Shown: positions 17,034 through 23,592, numbered from the stretch's first letter. The stretch is 36,648 nucleotides of DNA from Candidatus Curtissbacteria bacterium (GCA_024654445.1 JANLHP010000014.1:1-36648), one strand, 5' to 3'. The notes: generated by a model not told the origin, from the sequence alone. Made by a program: numbers and translations.

Positions 17034-17723
17034 TTAACGAGAAAGATATTTAAGTAGCAGTACGGAAATGAGTGTTCCCTGGTCTAAATCCGTCCGTCCA
17101 TTTTTAATCATGAAATCTACTTTGAGCGATGCAGAGTAAAAGGAAAGTAAAGACTTGAGCGAAAAGCTATCTGCTTGCCGCTGAATTTTTTGCCACTGCC
17201 AATCGAAAATTGGCCTTTTGGTGATACTTGTCGCATCACTGCTCGTGACCTTTATCTTGGCAAGAGTCATCAAGAGAAGCCGTGATTGCAGGTTCCAAAA
17301 CAAACTTTTTTCGTCTTCGCCAAGTTTCTTGATTAAACTTAGGGGCCGTTTGTTACCAGGGGAAAGACTATCTAAGAATTCAAAAATAACAGATTCTCTT
17401 TTTGACTCTATAATTTGCGCATTTCTTGGAAGTTTTGAGAGCTTGGCTGGAGTAAGTTTTTTGCGCTCGATAAAAATTGCCTGAGTTGATTGGGGTATAT
17501 TTTCAAAAAAATCCTTTGGGAATTTTTTAGCACTGGAGATAAAATCTTCGACAATTACAACTTTTTGGTGATCTATTAAGTCGACGCCAAATAAATGTTG
17601 GTGCAAATCCAGCTGGTCTTTGGCGCTAATGTAGGTTTTTGGGGCGCCTTTATTTTCCGAAAGGATTTCGCGAAGTCCGGCATCGGTGGCTTGAGGGTTG
17701 TCTCCGTGAAGGACAAAAATCAT
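17034..17723 (-). CDS. holA: DNA polymerase III delta subunit-like protein (short)
   Basis: The delta subunit is the clamp-loader arm that opens the sliding clamp. This 229-residue protein starts with MIFVLHGDNP, as delta proteins do with a strand plus a short helix. It has KVVIVEDFI at about 54-62. Near residue 110 it has VIFEFLDSLSPGNKRPLSLIKKL, the typical domain II-III helix pair, followed by FWNLQSRLLLM. It is about 100 residues shorter than Proteobacterial or Firmicute delta (about 340), mainly missing N-terminal domain length. Its start overlaps the stop of the upstream gene as TAATG. Assignment rests on pattern, not on catalytic residues. Confidence 0.7.
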   Translation of the reverse strand: MIFVLHGDNPQATDAGLREILSENKGAPKTYISAKDQLDLHQHLFGVDLIDHQKVVIVEDFISSAKKFPKDFFENIPQSTQAIFIERKKLTPAKLSKLPRNAQIIESKRESVIFEFLDSLSPGNKRPLSLIKKLGEDEKSLFWNLQSRLLLMTLAKIKVTSSDATSITKRPIFDWQWQKIQRQADSFSLKSLLSFYSASLKVDFMIKNGRTDLDQGTLISVLLLKYLSR

Positions 17724-17977
17724 TAAACTTTCAAGATAGCTGTCTTGTGTTTGACGTCCCTTGTTGTTTTTAGACCGAATTCGTCACCGGCTTTGGCGAT
17801 ATCAATATCCGCCCTTTTAATTTGCATCGAATCGACTGTCTGGGTGAATTTCTTGCCGGTTTTGTCTGTAAGCTTCACGCTGTCGCCGAGTTTCAAATCA
17901 CCCTTTTCCATCTTGACTACAGCGACGCCTATTTTGTCGTAATAATGAGTTACCGTTCCGATTTCTTGATCAGCCAT
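17723..17977 (-). CDS. EF-Tu domain-2-like small beta-barrel protein
   Basis: The 84-residue protein consists of one translation-factor domain-2-type beta-barrel: IGTVTHYYDKIGVAVVKME, then GDLKLGDSVKL and a C-terminal GDEFGLK strand. It has no GTPase domain. Proteins of this type are annotated as translation elongation factor-like in Patescibacteria and similar bacteria. Its role is not established. It begins directly after the xseB stop (no gap) and overlaps holA as TAATG, so the genes are probably translated together. Confidence 0.75.
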   Translation of the reverse strand: MADQEIGTVTHYYDKIGVAVVKMEKGDLKLGDSVKLTDKTGKKFTQTVDSMQIKRADIDIAKAGDEFGLKTTRDVKHKTAILKV

Positions 17978-18196
17978 TTAGTCTTCTGCCTTTATATTAT
18001 CTTCCTTTAGTATAGTCGTTATTTTGACGTTTGCATCGGTCAGTTTGTCCCGGCAGAGTTTGTGAAGTTTTACGCCTTCTTCCAATAGCTTCAGACCTTC
18101 TTCGAGGTCCAGATCGGGTTCTTCGAGCCTGGTCACTATTTGTTCGAGCCTGGCGAGCGCTTGGGTAAAGTTAGGATTAGATGAGTCTTTGGTCAT
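17978..18196 (-). CDS. xseB: Exodeoxyribonuclease VII small subunit
   Basis: XseB binds the large subunit XseA to form exonuclease VII, which degrades single-stranded DNA to oligonucleotides. The 72-residue protein has the short helical-hairpin pattern of the family: FTQALARLEQIVTRLEEPDL, DLEEGLKLLEEGVKLHKLCR. It is separated from xseA by 59 nt containing a half copy of the dispersed repeat (18209-18240). A possible -10, TATTAT (18208-18203), lies 6 nt before the ATG, so it may have its own leaderless transcript as well as readthrough from xseA. Confidence 0.93.
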   Translation of the reverse strand: MTKDSSNPNFTQALARLEQIVTRLEEPDLDLEEGLKLLEEGVKLHKLCRDKLTDANVKITTILKEDNIKAED

Positions 18197-18202
18197 TTTT
18201 TA

Positions 18203-18208
18203 ATAATA
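18203..18208 (-). promoter_or_regulatory. Possible -10 box for xseB
   Basis: TATTAT on the minus strand, 5/6 match, ending 6 nt before the xseB ATG. No -35 was recognised. The spacing matches the leaderless promoters elsewhere in the window. Confidence 0.35.
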
Positions 18209-18240
18209 GATCCTTTATCGATGCCGATTCAGGATGACAG
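18209..18240. repeat. Fragment of the ATGACA-type dispersed repeat
   Basis: GATCC, ATCGATGCCG and TTCAGGATGACAG match the right half of the elements at 5123-5188 and 7750-7821. The left half is absent, so this is a truncated copy. Confidence 0.5.
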
Positions 18241-18255
18241 AAATAAATTATACTA

Positions 18256-19515
18256 TTATATTTTCTCCGTCACTTTGGATTTAAGCTTGCCGTCTGCTAA
18301 TTTTACTCCAATTGTCGCTCCGACAACAACGCTCTTTGTGCTTTTTAGTATTTTCCCGTTTGCGTCAGTAGTTATCGAATAGCCCCTTGTGAGAGTATTG
18401 GTTGGAGAAAGAAGACTTAGAGATTTGTTGAGGTTTTGCAGTTCGCTTTTTTTGCTTTCCAACTGCAAGTAAATCTCACGCTGAATTTGTTTCATAAGAT
18501 CTTTGACTCTATTTTCTGCGTCCGCGATTAAGTATTTTTCGTGACGCTTAAGGGATTCCCTCGCACTACCCAGTCTATGCGGGAGATCTTTGAAGCTGAG
18601 CTTTGTTTGGTTGAGCTGCAAAAAAATGTAGTCGAGTTTTTGAAAGTTTTTGGAAAAATAATATGTTGAGATTGAGTTTAGTTTGTATTTAAGATTTTCG
18701 AGTGTAATTAAACAGCTGTTATAGCCGGTCGTAACTATGTTTGCGGCGTCTGTTGGCGTGGAAGCGCGTCTGTCGGCAACCCATTCGGCTAGTGACTCGT
18801 TGGCTTCGTGGCCAATCGCAACGATTGTCGGTGTTCGCATTTTAAATATTGCCCTGGTTACTTCTTCATCATTGAAAGCAGCCAAGTCTTCGATCGATCC
18901 ACCGCCTCGAGTAATTACGATTACATCGAATTTTTCATCGTCTACTCTAGGTAAAACTTTCAACAGGCTGGGGATTGATTTTGGACCTTGAACTCTAACG
19001 TCTGCGGTTGCAAGTTCGATAATCGGGAATTTGTCGACCGTGTGGCGTTTAAAATCGTTCCAGGCGTCAGAGCCTTCGGATGTTACTACACAAATTCTTT
19101 TGGGGTATTTTGGGATTTCCTTTTTGTACTTCTGGTCGAAAAGTCCTTCACCTTTAAGCTTTTTAATGAGTTCCTCAAGTTCTCTTTGCAGTAAACCGTC
19201 TCCCGCTTTTTCGATTCTTGTGATTCTAAACTGGTATTTGCCGAATGGTTCGTAAAGAGTGAGATTTCCGTACAAAAGAACCTTTTGGCCGACGAGATCT
19301 TCGTCTTCCAAATCCCTTAGTGTGAAACCTTCGGAGACGCATGGTAGAAGAGAGTTGCCGTCTTTAATGTCTAGATAATAGAAGCTCCAGTTTGGGTTCT
19401 TTTTAAAAGAAGAGATTTCACCTTCAACCCAAAAAACCATCTGCTCTAAGGTTTGTTTGGCGAAATAATTTACTTCGGAAATGGAATAGATGTCTCGGCC
19501 GTCAACGGTTTTCAT
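18256..19515 (-). CDS. xseA: Exodeoxyribonuclease VII large subunit
   Basis: XseA is the catalytic subunit of exonuclease VII. The 419 residues have an N-terminal OB-fold (YSISEVNYFAKQTLE, VEGEISSFKKN), a central catalytic domain with the family's GGGSIEDLAAFNDEEV and GHEANESLAEWVADRRASTPTDAA, and a long C-terminal coiled coil. A residual C-terminal beta segment (TRGYSITTDANGKIL) completes the family architecture. I choose the ATG at 19515. The frame stays open to a TTG at 19560, but the extra 15 codons come from a repeat-rich stretch. It probably forms a cluster with xseB, the EF-like gene and holA. Confidence 0.95.
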   Translation of the reverse strand: MKTVDGRDIYSISEVNYFAKQTLEQMVFWVEGEISSFKKNPNWSFYYLDIKDGNSLLPCVSEGFTLRDLEDEDLVGQKVLLYGNLTLYEPFGKYQFRITRIEKAGDGLLQRELEELIKKLKGEGLFDQKYKKEIPKYPKRICVVTSEGSDAWNDFKRHTVDKFPIIELATADVRVQGPKSIPSLLKVLPRVDDEKFDVIVITRGGGSIEDLAAFNDEEVTRAIFKMRTPTIVAIGHEANESLAEWVADRRASTPTDAANIVTTGYNSCLITLENLKYKLNSISTYYFSKNFQKLDYIFLQLNQTKLSFKDLPHRLGSARESLKRHEKYLIADAENRVKDLMKQIQREIYLQLESKKSELQNLNKSLSLLSPTNTLTRGYSITTDANGKILKSTKSVVVGATIGVKLADGKLKSKVTEKI

Positions 19516-19529
19516 ACCAATTAAAGGTA

Positions 19530-19609
19530 CCACGTGAATGAAGGGTACCACGGGTATCAAGGGCTCATTTTAACACTTGCTCGTGGTACTCGTGATACTT
19601 TTACAACCC
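19530..19609. repeat. Inverted repeats upstream of xseA
   Basis: GTACCACG (19536-19543) faces CGTGGTAC (19581-19588), and GTATCAAGGG (19554-19563) faces CCCTTGATAC (19600-19609). The two interleaved pairs make a foldable block. The CTTGATAC word also recurs near 2026-2059, so this may be a second, decayed dispersed repeat family. Confidence 0.5.
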
Positions 19610-19644
19610 TTGATACTCTTCGTATTTATCTTCATTTTGGGTAA

Positions 19645-19673
19645 TTGACAATGGATAATTTCGGAGCTACTAT
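19645..19673 (+). promoter_or_regulatory. Promoter of small RNA 1
   Basis: TTGACA (19645-19650), a 17-nt spacer, TACTAT (19668-19673, 4/6). The start of transcription is expected around 19680, directly at the base of the first hairpin. Confidence 0.6.
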
Positions 19674-19679
19674 GTTTTT

Positions 19680-19737
19680 TGCTTATCGCAAGATAGGCAA
19701 CCTGAAAGGGGCTTCTCGCAAGAGAGGCCTTTTTCTT
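19680..19737 (+). ncRNA. Candidate small RNA 1, two GCAA-capped hairpins
   Basis: Directly after the promoter, GCTTATC (19681-19687) and GATAGGC (19692-19698) pair around GCAA; TT/AA extends the stem if the start lies upstream. After a short CCTGAAAG linker, GGCTTCTC (19710-19717) and GAGAGGCC (19722-19729) pair around GCAA, followed by TTTTTCTT. The unit is about 58 nt and self-contained: promoter, hairpin, terminator. No open frame of any length fits it. Stem 1 keeps a G-U pair and the loop is a GNRA tetraloop. The terminator half is nearly identical to that of small RNA 2, so the two look like paralogues. Target unknown. Confidence 0.65.
19710..19737 (+). terminator. Intrinsic terminator of small RNA 1
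   Basis: An 8-bp stem GGCTTCTC/GAGAGGCC (one G-T pair) with a GCAA loop, then TTTTTCTT. Classic stem plus T-tract on the plus strand. Confidence 0.75.
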
Positions 19738-19783
19738 AGGTCAAACTGATTCCCTTTATTTTTGTCGGACCATCTAGCACCCT

Positions 19784-19813
19784 AAAATGTCAAAAGGGTG
19801 ATTTTGCCATTTT
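19784..19813. repeat. Hairpin between the two small RNA units
   Basis: AAAATGTCAAAA (19784-19795) and TTTTGCCATTTT (19802-19813) pair over 12 bp with one mismatch around GGGTGA. An alternative overlapping stem, CACCCT/AGGGTG (19779-19784 and 19795-19800), competes with it. The block sits directly upstream of the promoter of small RNA 2. Confidence 0.5.
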
Positions 19814-19819
19814 GCCCTG

Positions 19820-19848
19820 TTGACAGAAGAAGAAAATAGTATTATATT
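19820..19848 (+). promoter_or_regulatory. Promoter of small RNA 2
   Basis: TTGACA (19820-19825), a 17-nt spacer, TATATT (19843-19848, 5/6). The predicted start near 19855-19856 coincides with the first base of the first hairpin. Confidence 0.7.
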
Positions 19849-19855
19849 TCTTTTT

Positions 19856-19934
19856 GTTAACAGCAATGTTAACAAACTGCATACAGCAATGTATGCAACT
19901 GGAAGGGGCTTCTCGCAAGAGAGGCCTTTTCTTT
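19856..19934 (+). ncRNA. Candidate small RNA 2, three GCAA-capped hairpins
   Basis: Three consecutive perfect or near-perfect stems share the same tetraloop. GTTAACA/TGTTAAC (19856-19873), TGCATACA/TGTATGCA (19878-19897) and the terminator stem GGCTTCTC/GAGAGGCC (19907-19926) are each closed by GCAA, and TTTTCTTT follows. The promoter above predicts a transcript of about 79 nt starting at the first stem. The linkers are AAAC and ACTGGAAGG. Stems 1 and 2 differ in sequence from each other and from small RNA 1 while the loop is constant. That suggests selection on loop plus stem shape. It is not a recognised RNA family. It ends 17 nt short of the convergent gene at 19951. Confidence 0.7.
19907..19934 (+). 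terminator. Intrinsic terminator of small RNA 2
   Basis: Same stem, loop and T-tract as the terminator at 19710-19737 (GGCTTCTC-GCAA-GAGAGGCC then TTTTCTTT). The conserved block begins a little upstream, at CTGRAAGG. Confidence 0.75.
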
Positions 19935-19950
19935 ATTCTGTTGATATTCT

Positions 19951-20628
19951 TTAGAAAAAGTTTACTGTAGACACGACATCTTCAATTATCTTTTTGTTCA
20001 CCTTAACATTTTCTGCTTCTACTGTTTGGCTATAGGAAACAATCATTGGCTTTAACGGATCGAAAATCAGGTAAGTAGTCCTCGCGTACCCTCTGGCGGC
20101 TTGACCTTTGCCTGTTGCTGTTGCTTCAATTTTTTTAACTATTCTGCCGCCGACTTCTAAATCTTCTTGCCCAGTTACGTTATAAAAGTCGTTAGGATTT
20201 TCATGAAACTTAGAAGTGGTTTGCCATTCTTCGGGATTTACGACCTCTATTCTTATTGGCGAGGTGAAGTTTGTGAGGTCTTGTGGGACTACAAACGAAT
20301 ATGGCGCGTAAAAGTTACACTTTTGATCTTCGGTGTTGTAAGTAGTGAACCAATCTTTAGGGTAAGAAATTTCAAAACCGTAAACTGTGTTGGCGCACAA
20401 TTTTACGAAAGAAGAAAGGATCTTTGCGGATTGAGTGTCGGCGTAAGGAGCGGGGGACTCGATCGGTGTCGAAAAGGAAGAAGTTTGTTTGGTGGAAACT
20501 CCTTTGACTTTAATAAAATTTACGAGGCTGGAGCTTTTACCAAGTTGATAAAAGCCCGCCCCATAAATTATCAAAAATGCGAAAATTCCTAATGTTTTTG
20601 ACCTTTTCTTGAATTGGGCAAGTGTCAA
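19951..20628 (-). CDS. Membrane-anchored extracytoplasmic protein, PsbP-like shape
   Basis: The 225-residue protein has one N-terminal hydrophobic helix (about 13-28) after a basic start. A Ser/Thr/Pro-rich linker follows (about 45-65), then a globular domain that should lie outside the cell. The domain starts with YGFEISYPKDWF, a pattern seen in PsbP-like and related small lipoprotein domains of Gram-positive and Patescibacterial surface proteins. Two Cys (CANTVYG and QKCNF) could form a disulfide. The function is unknown. The TTG at 20628 is preceded by GAGGT at a usable distance. A TTGACA-N18-TATGCT promoter (20678-20649) precedes it with a 20-odd nt leader. No in-frame ATG precedes the hydrophobic helix. 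Confidence 0.75.
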   Translation of the reverse strand: MTLAQFKKRSKTLGIFAFLIIYGAGFYQLGKSSSLVNFIKVKGVSTKQTSSFSTPIESPAPYADTQSAKILSSFVKLCANTVYGFEISYPKDWFTTYNTEDQKCNFYAPYSFVVPQDLTNFTSPIRIEVVNPEEWQTTSKFHENPNDFYNVTGQEDLEVGGRIVKKIEATATGKGQAARGYARTTYLIFDPLKPMIVSYSQTVEAENVKVNKKIIEDVVSTVNFF

Positions 20629-20648
20629 TTTCTACCTCTTATAACTTA

Positions 20649-20678
20649 AGCATAGAAATTGTATTTGCCCAATGTCAA
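20649..20678 (-). promoter_or_regulatory. Promoter of the anchored protein gene at 19951-20628
   Basis: On the minus strand, TTGACA (20678-20673) and TATGCT (20654-20649) are separated by 18 nt, with GAGGT further down before the TTG start. Unlike most promoters here it leaves room for a Shine-Dalgarno leader. Confidence 0.45.
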
Positions 20679-20698
20679 ATGAGATCGTGGAATTTCCT

Positions 20699-20968
20699 TT
20701 ACGCGGCAGCTTGGCCGTCTTCTGATGCTTTGCCGTCGGCGTCACCGTCAGCATCTGTATCACCGTCTGCGTCTGCAGGACCGGTGTCTCCAACTGGGAG
20801 TTCGTCTGCACCAGATCCTGGGAGATGAGACTCTTCGTGGTCTCCACCTTCAGCTGGTTTGTCATCACCGCTTACTGGTGTTCCACCACCGTTGTCGTCG
20901 CCACCAGGAACTTGTCCGTTTGAGTCGTCAGAACCGTTGTTTTGATTTTGGTCGTCTTGTGGGTCCAT
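20699..20968 (-). CDS. Small, very acidic Asp/Gly-rich disordered protein
   Basis: The 89-residue protein is nearly free of hydrophobic residues and of aromatic ones. Asp, Gly, Glu, Asn and Pro dominate, giving a strongly negative charge. The C-terminal part has a DADGDTDADGDADG run, a DxDxDG-type spacing known from calcium-binding loops, but here as a repeat without the usual helices. A strong AAAGGAGG (20984-20977) lies 8 nt upstream of the ATG, and TAAAAT preceded by TGG (21004-20999) could be the -10. The ribosome site is the main reason to believe the gene, since low-complexity frames also exist on the opposite strand. No signal peptide is seen. Function unknown. Confidence 0.72.
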   Translation of the reverse strand: MDPQDDQNQNNGSDDSNGQVPGGDDNGGGTPVSGDDKPAEGGDHEESHLPGSGADELPVGDTGPADADGDTDADGDADGKASEDGQAAA

Positions 20969-20976
20969 AAATTTTT

Positions 20977-21007
20977 CCTCCTTTCTTGAATTTCTTAGAT
21001 TTTACCA
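20977..21007 (-). promoter_or_regulatory. Extended -10 and strong Shine-Dalgarno site of the acidic protein
   Basis: TGG-TAAAAT (21007-20999) on the minus strand, then AAAGGAGG (20984-20977), 8 nt from the ATG. This is one of the few perfect Shine-Dalgarno sequences in the window. Confidence 0.6.
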
Positions 21008-21149
21008 AATTACGTGGGTGCTTTGTAAAGACCCCTTCTTTTAAAGGCGGCCAACGGTGGAATCTTCATGGGTAAATTCAAATTTTTCGAGCTTATTGAG
21101 AAAAATAGGCAAAGCCTTTCTTCGAATAAACTCTCTTATTTTCAAGCAC

Positions 21150-21275
21150 CAAATATCAAACAATTTCTAATTTTTAATTTCTAATCGATTCTCAATATTC
21201 AAATTTTTAAATTATTTAAAATTAGATCATTAGAAATTCAATAAAAATTGAGAATTAAGAATTTAGAATTATCTT
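21150..21275. repeat. AT-rich imperfect palindrome downstream of dinB
   Basis: This stretch is made of words such as AATTTCTAAT, GATTCTCAAT and their complements ATTAGAAATT, ATTGAGAATT, arranged as a long imperfect inverted repeat about 120 bp across. Similar AATTTCTAATTTTCAATT-type palindromes are familiar in intergenic DNA of Patescibacterial genomes. Nothing coding is seen in the rest of 21008-21302 apart from an unconvincing 38-codon frame. Confidence 0.5.
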
Positions 21276-21302
21276 GAGCTTTGGAATTTGTGATTTGGAG
21301 TT

Positions 21303-22670
21303 TTAGGCTTTGCGCAAAAAATCCAGACGGTATTTCCGATCGCCAAAGTAACCGTTAACTTCGGGCATGATGAGGGGCATTCCCAGAAGTTGTCCTGGGA
21401 AAAGTGTATATTCTCCCCAACGCTCATTGACCTTGTCTGTTGCTAAGGTGAGCCTTTGTTTTTTTCTGTCTTGTGGAAAGAGAGGTAGTGTGAGATTTTT
21501 GGTTTTGGTTAACATTCCCAACGTTACTCCACAAAAGCGGACAGATGGGATATCCCACTGATTAAATATGTTGGTTACTATTTTAAAAAACTTGTCGCCG
21601 TCATCGAGATATTCTTTTAGCGTTCGGTGACCGTACCAAGACTTTTCCCAGTTTCTGCTTGCAAGCCATCCTTGATTTTTGTCCGGGTCCCGACTTCCAC
21701 CCCGGAGCATAAGGCCAACGTATCTGCCCGAAAGCCCCATCTTACGCGCTTTTCCTGCTGCTTCTTCGCAGAGATTCCTTACAAGCTTTAGTATTTCGGT
21801 TTTCGACGTTAGGGTTTTGTGAGTGGTATAAGTTCTGCCGATACTTTTTGCATCTTCGAGCGCGTTCAAGGGCACCACCGGGGAAGTGTCGACACCTCTT
21901 GAAATGTTGTAAAGATGTACTGACCAAAAAGGCCCGAAGTTTTTATATAAAAATTCCATAGATTTGGTTCTTAGCTCTGGGAAACTGTTAATACCTAAGG
22001 TCTGTAGGTGCCGGTGGAGTCCGTAACCTAAACCACAAATGTCCATCAGTTGGGATTTATCGAGTATATCGCGAATGTTGTCTTCATTTATCCAGAAGAG
22101 GCCGTCGGGCTTGATCTGCCCAGATGCAAGTTTGGCAAAAATCCTGCTATTTGAAACGCCAATCGAACAGCTCATGTAGTCGCCGATGTCACTCCTTATT
22201 CTGTCCTTGATTTCGGAGGCTATGTTAAAGGCGTTGCCCCCGCCCGCATCGTCTCGTGACGCCTCGCCCATTTCGTACCATGCTATTTGTTCAAGACTCG
22301 CGTTGCGTGGCGGGCGCGGCCAAAATTTTTCGGTTTCTGTAACGTCTAAAAAACACTCGTCCAGAGAAAAAATCTCGCAAAGCGGAGTATACGTTTTGCA
22401 AATGTCGATAAAGCGGTATGTAATGTCTGCATATTTGCTAAAATCTGCAGGAATAAAAGTTATTTCCGGGCAGATTTTCTTTGCTTCATAAGTCGTCCCG
22501 CCAGAAACTCCTGCTCTTTTGGCTTCGACAGAAGCCGCGATAATACACGTTCTGCCTTGAGCTTTTGTGATCCCAATAGGTTTTCCGCGAAGCATTGGAT
22601 TTGTTTGCTGCTCTGCAGTTGCAAAGAAACTGTTTAAGTCGACATGTAAGATAATTCGTTTATTGTTCAT
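21303..22670 (-). CDS. dinB: DNA polymerase IV (Y-family), with an insertion
   Basis: Y-family translesion polymerase. The 455-residue protein has the first catalytic Asp and steric gate in HVDLNSFFATAE (Asp11; Phe16 aligns with the DinB steric gate). The catalytic Asp104-Glu105 lie in FSLDECFLDVT. The thumb and HhH region (GIGVSNSRIFAKLASGQIKPDGL, DICGLGYG) and a C-terminal little finger follow. The segment between DVT (109-111) and IASEIK (from about 150) is about 23 residues longer than in E. coli DinB and is rich in Pro, Asp and Gly. E. coli DMD is DLN here, so the second Asp of that motif is Asn. The ATG is 22670. The small gene just upstream is probably a partner. Confidence 0.94.
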   Translation of the reverse strand: MNNKRIILHVDLNSFFATAEQQTNPMLRGKPIGITKAQGRTCIIAASVEAKRAGVSGGTTYEAKKICPEITFIPADFSKYADITYRFIDICKTYTPLCEIFSLDECFLDVTETEKFWPRPPRNASLEQIAWYEMGEASRDDAGGGNAFNIASEIKDRIRSDIGDYMSCSIGVSNSRIFAKLASGQIKPDGLFWINEDNIRDILDKSQLMDICGLGYGLHRHLQTLGINSFPELRTKSMEFLYKNFGPFWSVHLYNISRGVDTSPVVPLNALEDAKSIGRTYTTHKTLTSKTEILKLVRNLCEEAAGKARKMGLSGRYVGLMLRGGSRDPDKNQGWLASRNWEKSWYGHRTLKEYLDDGDKFFKIVTNIFNQWDIPSVRFCGVTLGMLTKTKNLTLPLFPQDRKKQRLTLATDKVNERWGEYTLFPGQLLGMPLIMPEVNGYFGDRKYRLDFLRKA

Positions 22671-22730
22671 GGTTCATCGACTATCGTAATTCGCAACTTC
22701 AATCGCGGAGGAATTTTAACTATCAACTAT

Positions 22731-22982
22731 TTACTCTTCAAGTGGCATTACTTTTTTAATTTTCCAGGAGTAATTTTCGGCGTTGTATTCCAGTTCGAAG
22801 TTAGCGGTTTGAGAAGCACAGACTAAACTTACAATTTTGGTATCCCCTATTCTTTTGCTACTACTAAAAATGAGCTTTTCAAACTTAACGAAGCGGCGTT
22901 GCCAATTCATGGCGATCGGAAAAATACCGTTATCGAAAAAGGCCCAGACTTTAACTTGCTCGTTGATTGTGTCAGGTGTCAT
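22731..22982 (-). CDS. Small DUF6504-like protein next to dinB
   Basis: The 83-residue protein sits directly upstream of dinB. It has a compact beta-rich look: VKVWAFFDNGIFPIAMNWQ, FVKFEKLIFSSS, TANFELEYNAENYSWKIKKV. The ordering (short strand, Gly turn, W-x-R-x-F, long gap, Phe-Glu-Leu, Trp) resembles the DUF6504 partner of actinobacterial Y-family polymerases. That match is from memory of the pattern and is inference. The start ATG is in a GTCAGGTGTC block shared with the next gene's 3' end. Probably translated with dinB. Confidence 0.6.
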   Translation of the reverse strand: MTPDTINEQVKVWAFFDNGIFPIAMNWQRRFVKFEKLIFSSSKRIGDTKIVSLVCASQTANFELEYNAENYSWKIKKVMPLEE

Positions 22983-22992
22983 GGGTCAAGTG

Positions 22993-23364
22993 TCAGGTAA
23001 TTTTGGACCGGATTGATTTCATAAGTCCGTTTAACAAATTACCAACGATTACTTGTTGCTGCTCAACTTCTTCGTATTCAGACCTTTTTATATAACCTAA
23101 GTCAGGAGAAAGTTCTAAGTAGTATTCAAGCTCAACTAAAGAACCATTAGAGGTGTTTAAGAACCTTAAAAAGTCTTTCTGTGATCTTTTTGCGTGTCCT
23201 TCTACAATGTTTCCTGGAATAGAAACTGCTGAGCGTCTCATTTGTGAGGTTAAAGCAAGAAGTTCAGATTTAGGAAAGTTCTCAGTAAGCTTGTATATCG
23301 TAAGGACTAGCTTGTGAGCTTCAGTCCATACTTGTAGTTTTTGATAGCCTTTTTCCGGTTTCAT
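22993..23364 (-). CDS. Four-helix-bundle (IVP-type, S23 rRNA intervening sequence) protein
   Basis: The 123-residue protein is a small four-helix bundle of the TIGR02436/S23 type: LQVWTEAHKLVLTIYKLTE, PKSELLALTSQMRRSAVSIP, NIVEGHAKRSQKDFLRFLNT, then SLVELEYYLELS. In some bacteria such genes lie inside 23S rRNA intervening sequences. Here it is a stand-alone gene, far from any rRNA. The family occurs widely in Patescibacteria and its role is unresolved. It lies 10 nt upstream of the DUF6504-like gene and may share a transcript with dinB. Confidence 0.88.
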   Translation of the reverse strand: MKPEKGYQKLQVWTEAHKLVLTIYKLTENFPKSELLALTSQMRRSAVSIPGNIVEGHAKRSQKDFLRFLNTSNGSLVELEYYLELSPDLGYIKRSEYEEVEQQQVIVGNLLNGLMKSIRSKIT

Positions 23365-23483
23365 GATACTTGTTACAAGATCCTTGATTCACTCTCATAT
23401 TACCCAAAGAAAACCCGAAATGTCAAGAGCCATTTTGGTCCTACTACTGGACTTTAATTTGTATTCTTGACATACTTTTTTTA

Positions 23484-23546
23484 TATTCGCTCGCAGAATA
23501 CTAGGATTGTTAGTCCATGGAACGTAAGAGCGAATACATATTTTTT
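23484..23546. repeat. Long-range inverted repeat in the gap before the glycosidase
   Basis: TATTCGCTC (23484-23492) and GAGCGAATA (23528-23536) enclose 35 nt, followed on the plus strand by CATATTTTTT. It could be a structured element or a weak terminator. The 23365-23651 gap has no convincing gene. Confidence 0.4.
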
Positions 23547-23592
23547 GATTACTTGAGAATACCTTGCTCGCTCATGTAAACTTGAATGCCAA

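Noticed and set aside
19516-19560. Longer xseA start at TTG
   Set aside because: The codons come from the inverted repeats, and family proteins start near the OB-fold.
19551-19950. CRISPR array in the repeat-rich gap
   Set aside because: Only two near-identical blocks occur, about 197 bp apart, and they are promoter-terminator units, not repeats with spacers.
20725-20970. A plus-strand frame opposite the acidic protein
   Set aside because: Arg/His/Leu-rich complement of the Asp/Gly repeat, with no ribosome site. The minus strand has a strong one.
21068-21184. A 38-codon plus-strand frame beginning MGKFKFFELI
   Set aside because: It ends in the AT-rich palindrome, has only a weak upstream GGTGG, and no promoter is seen.
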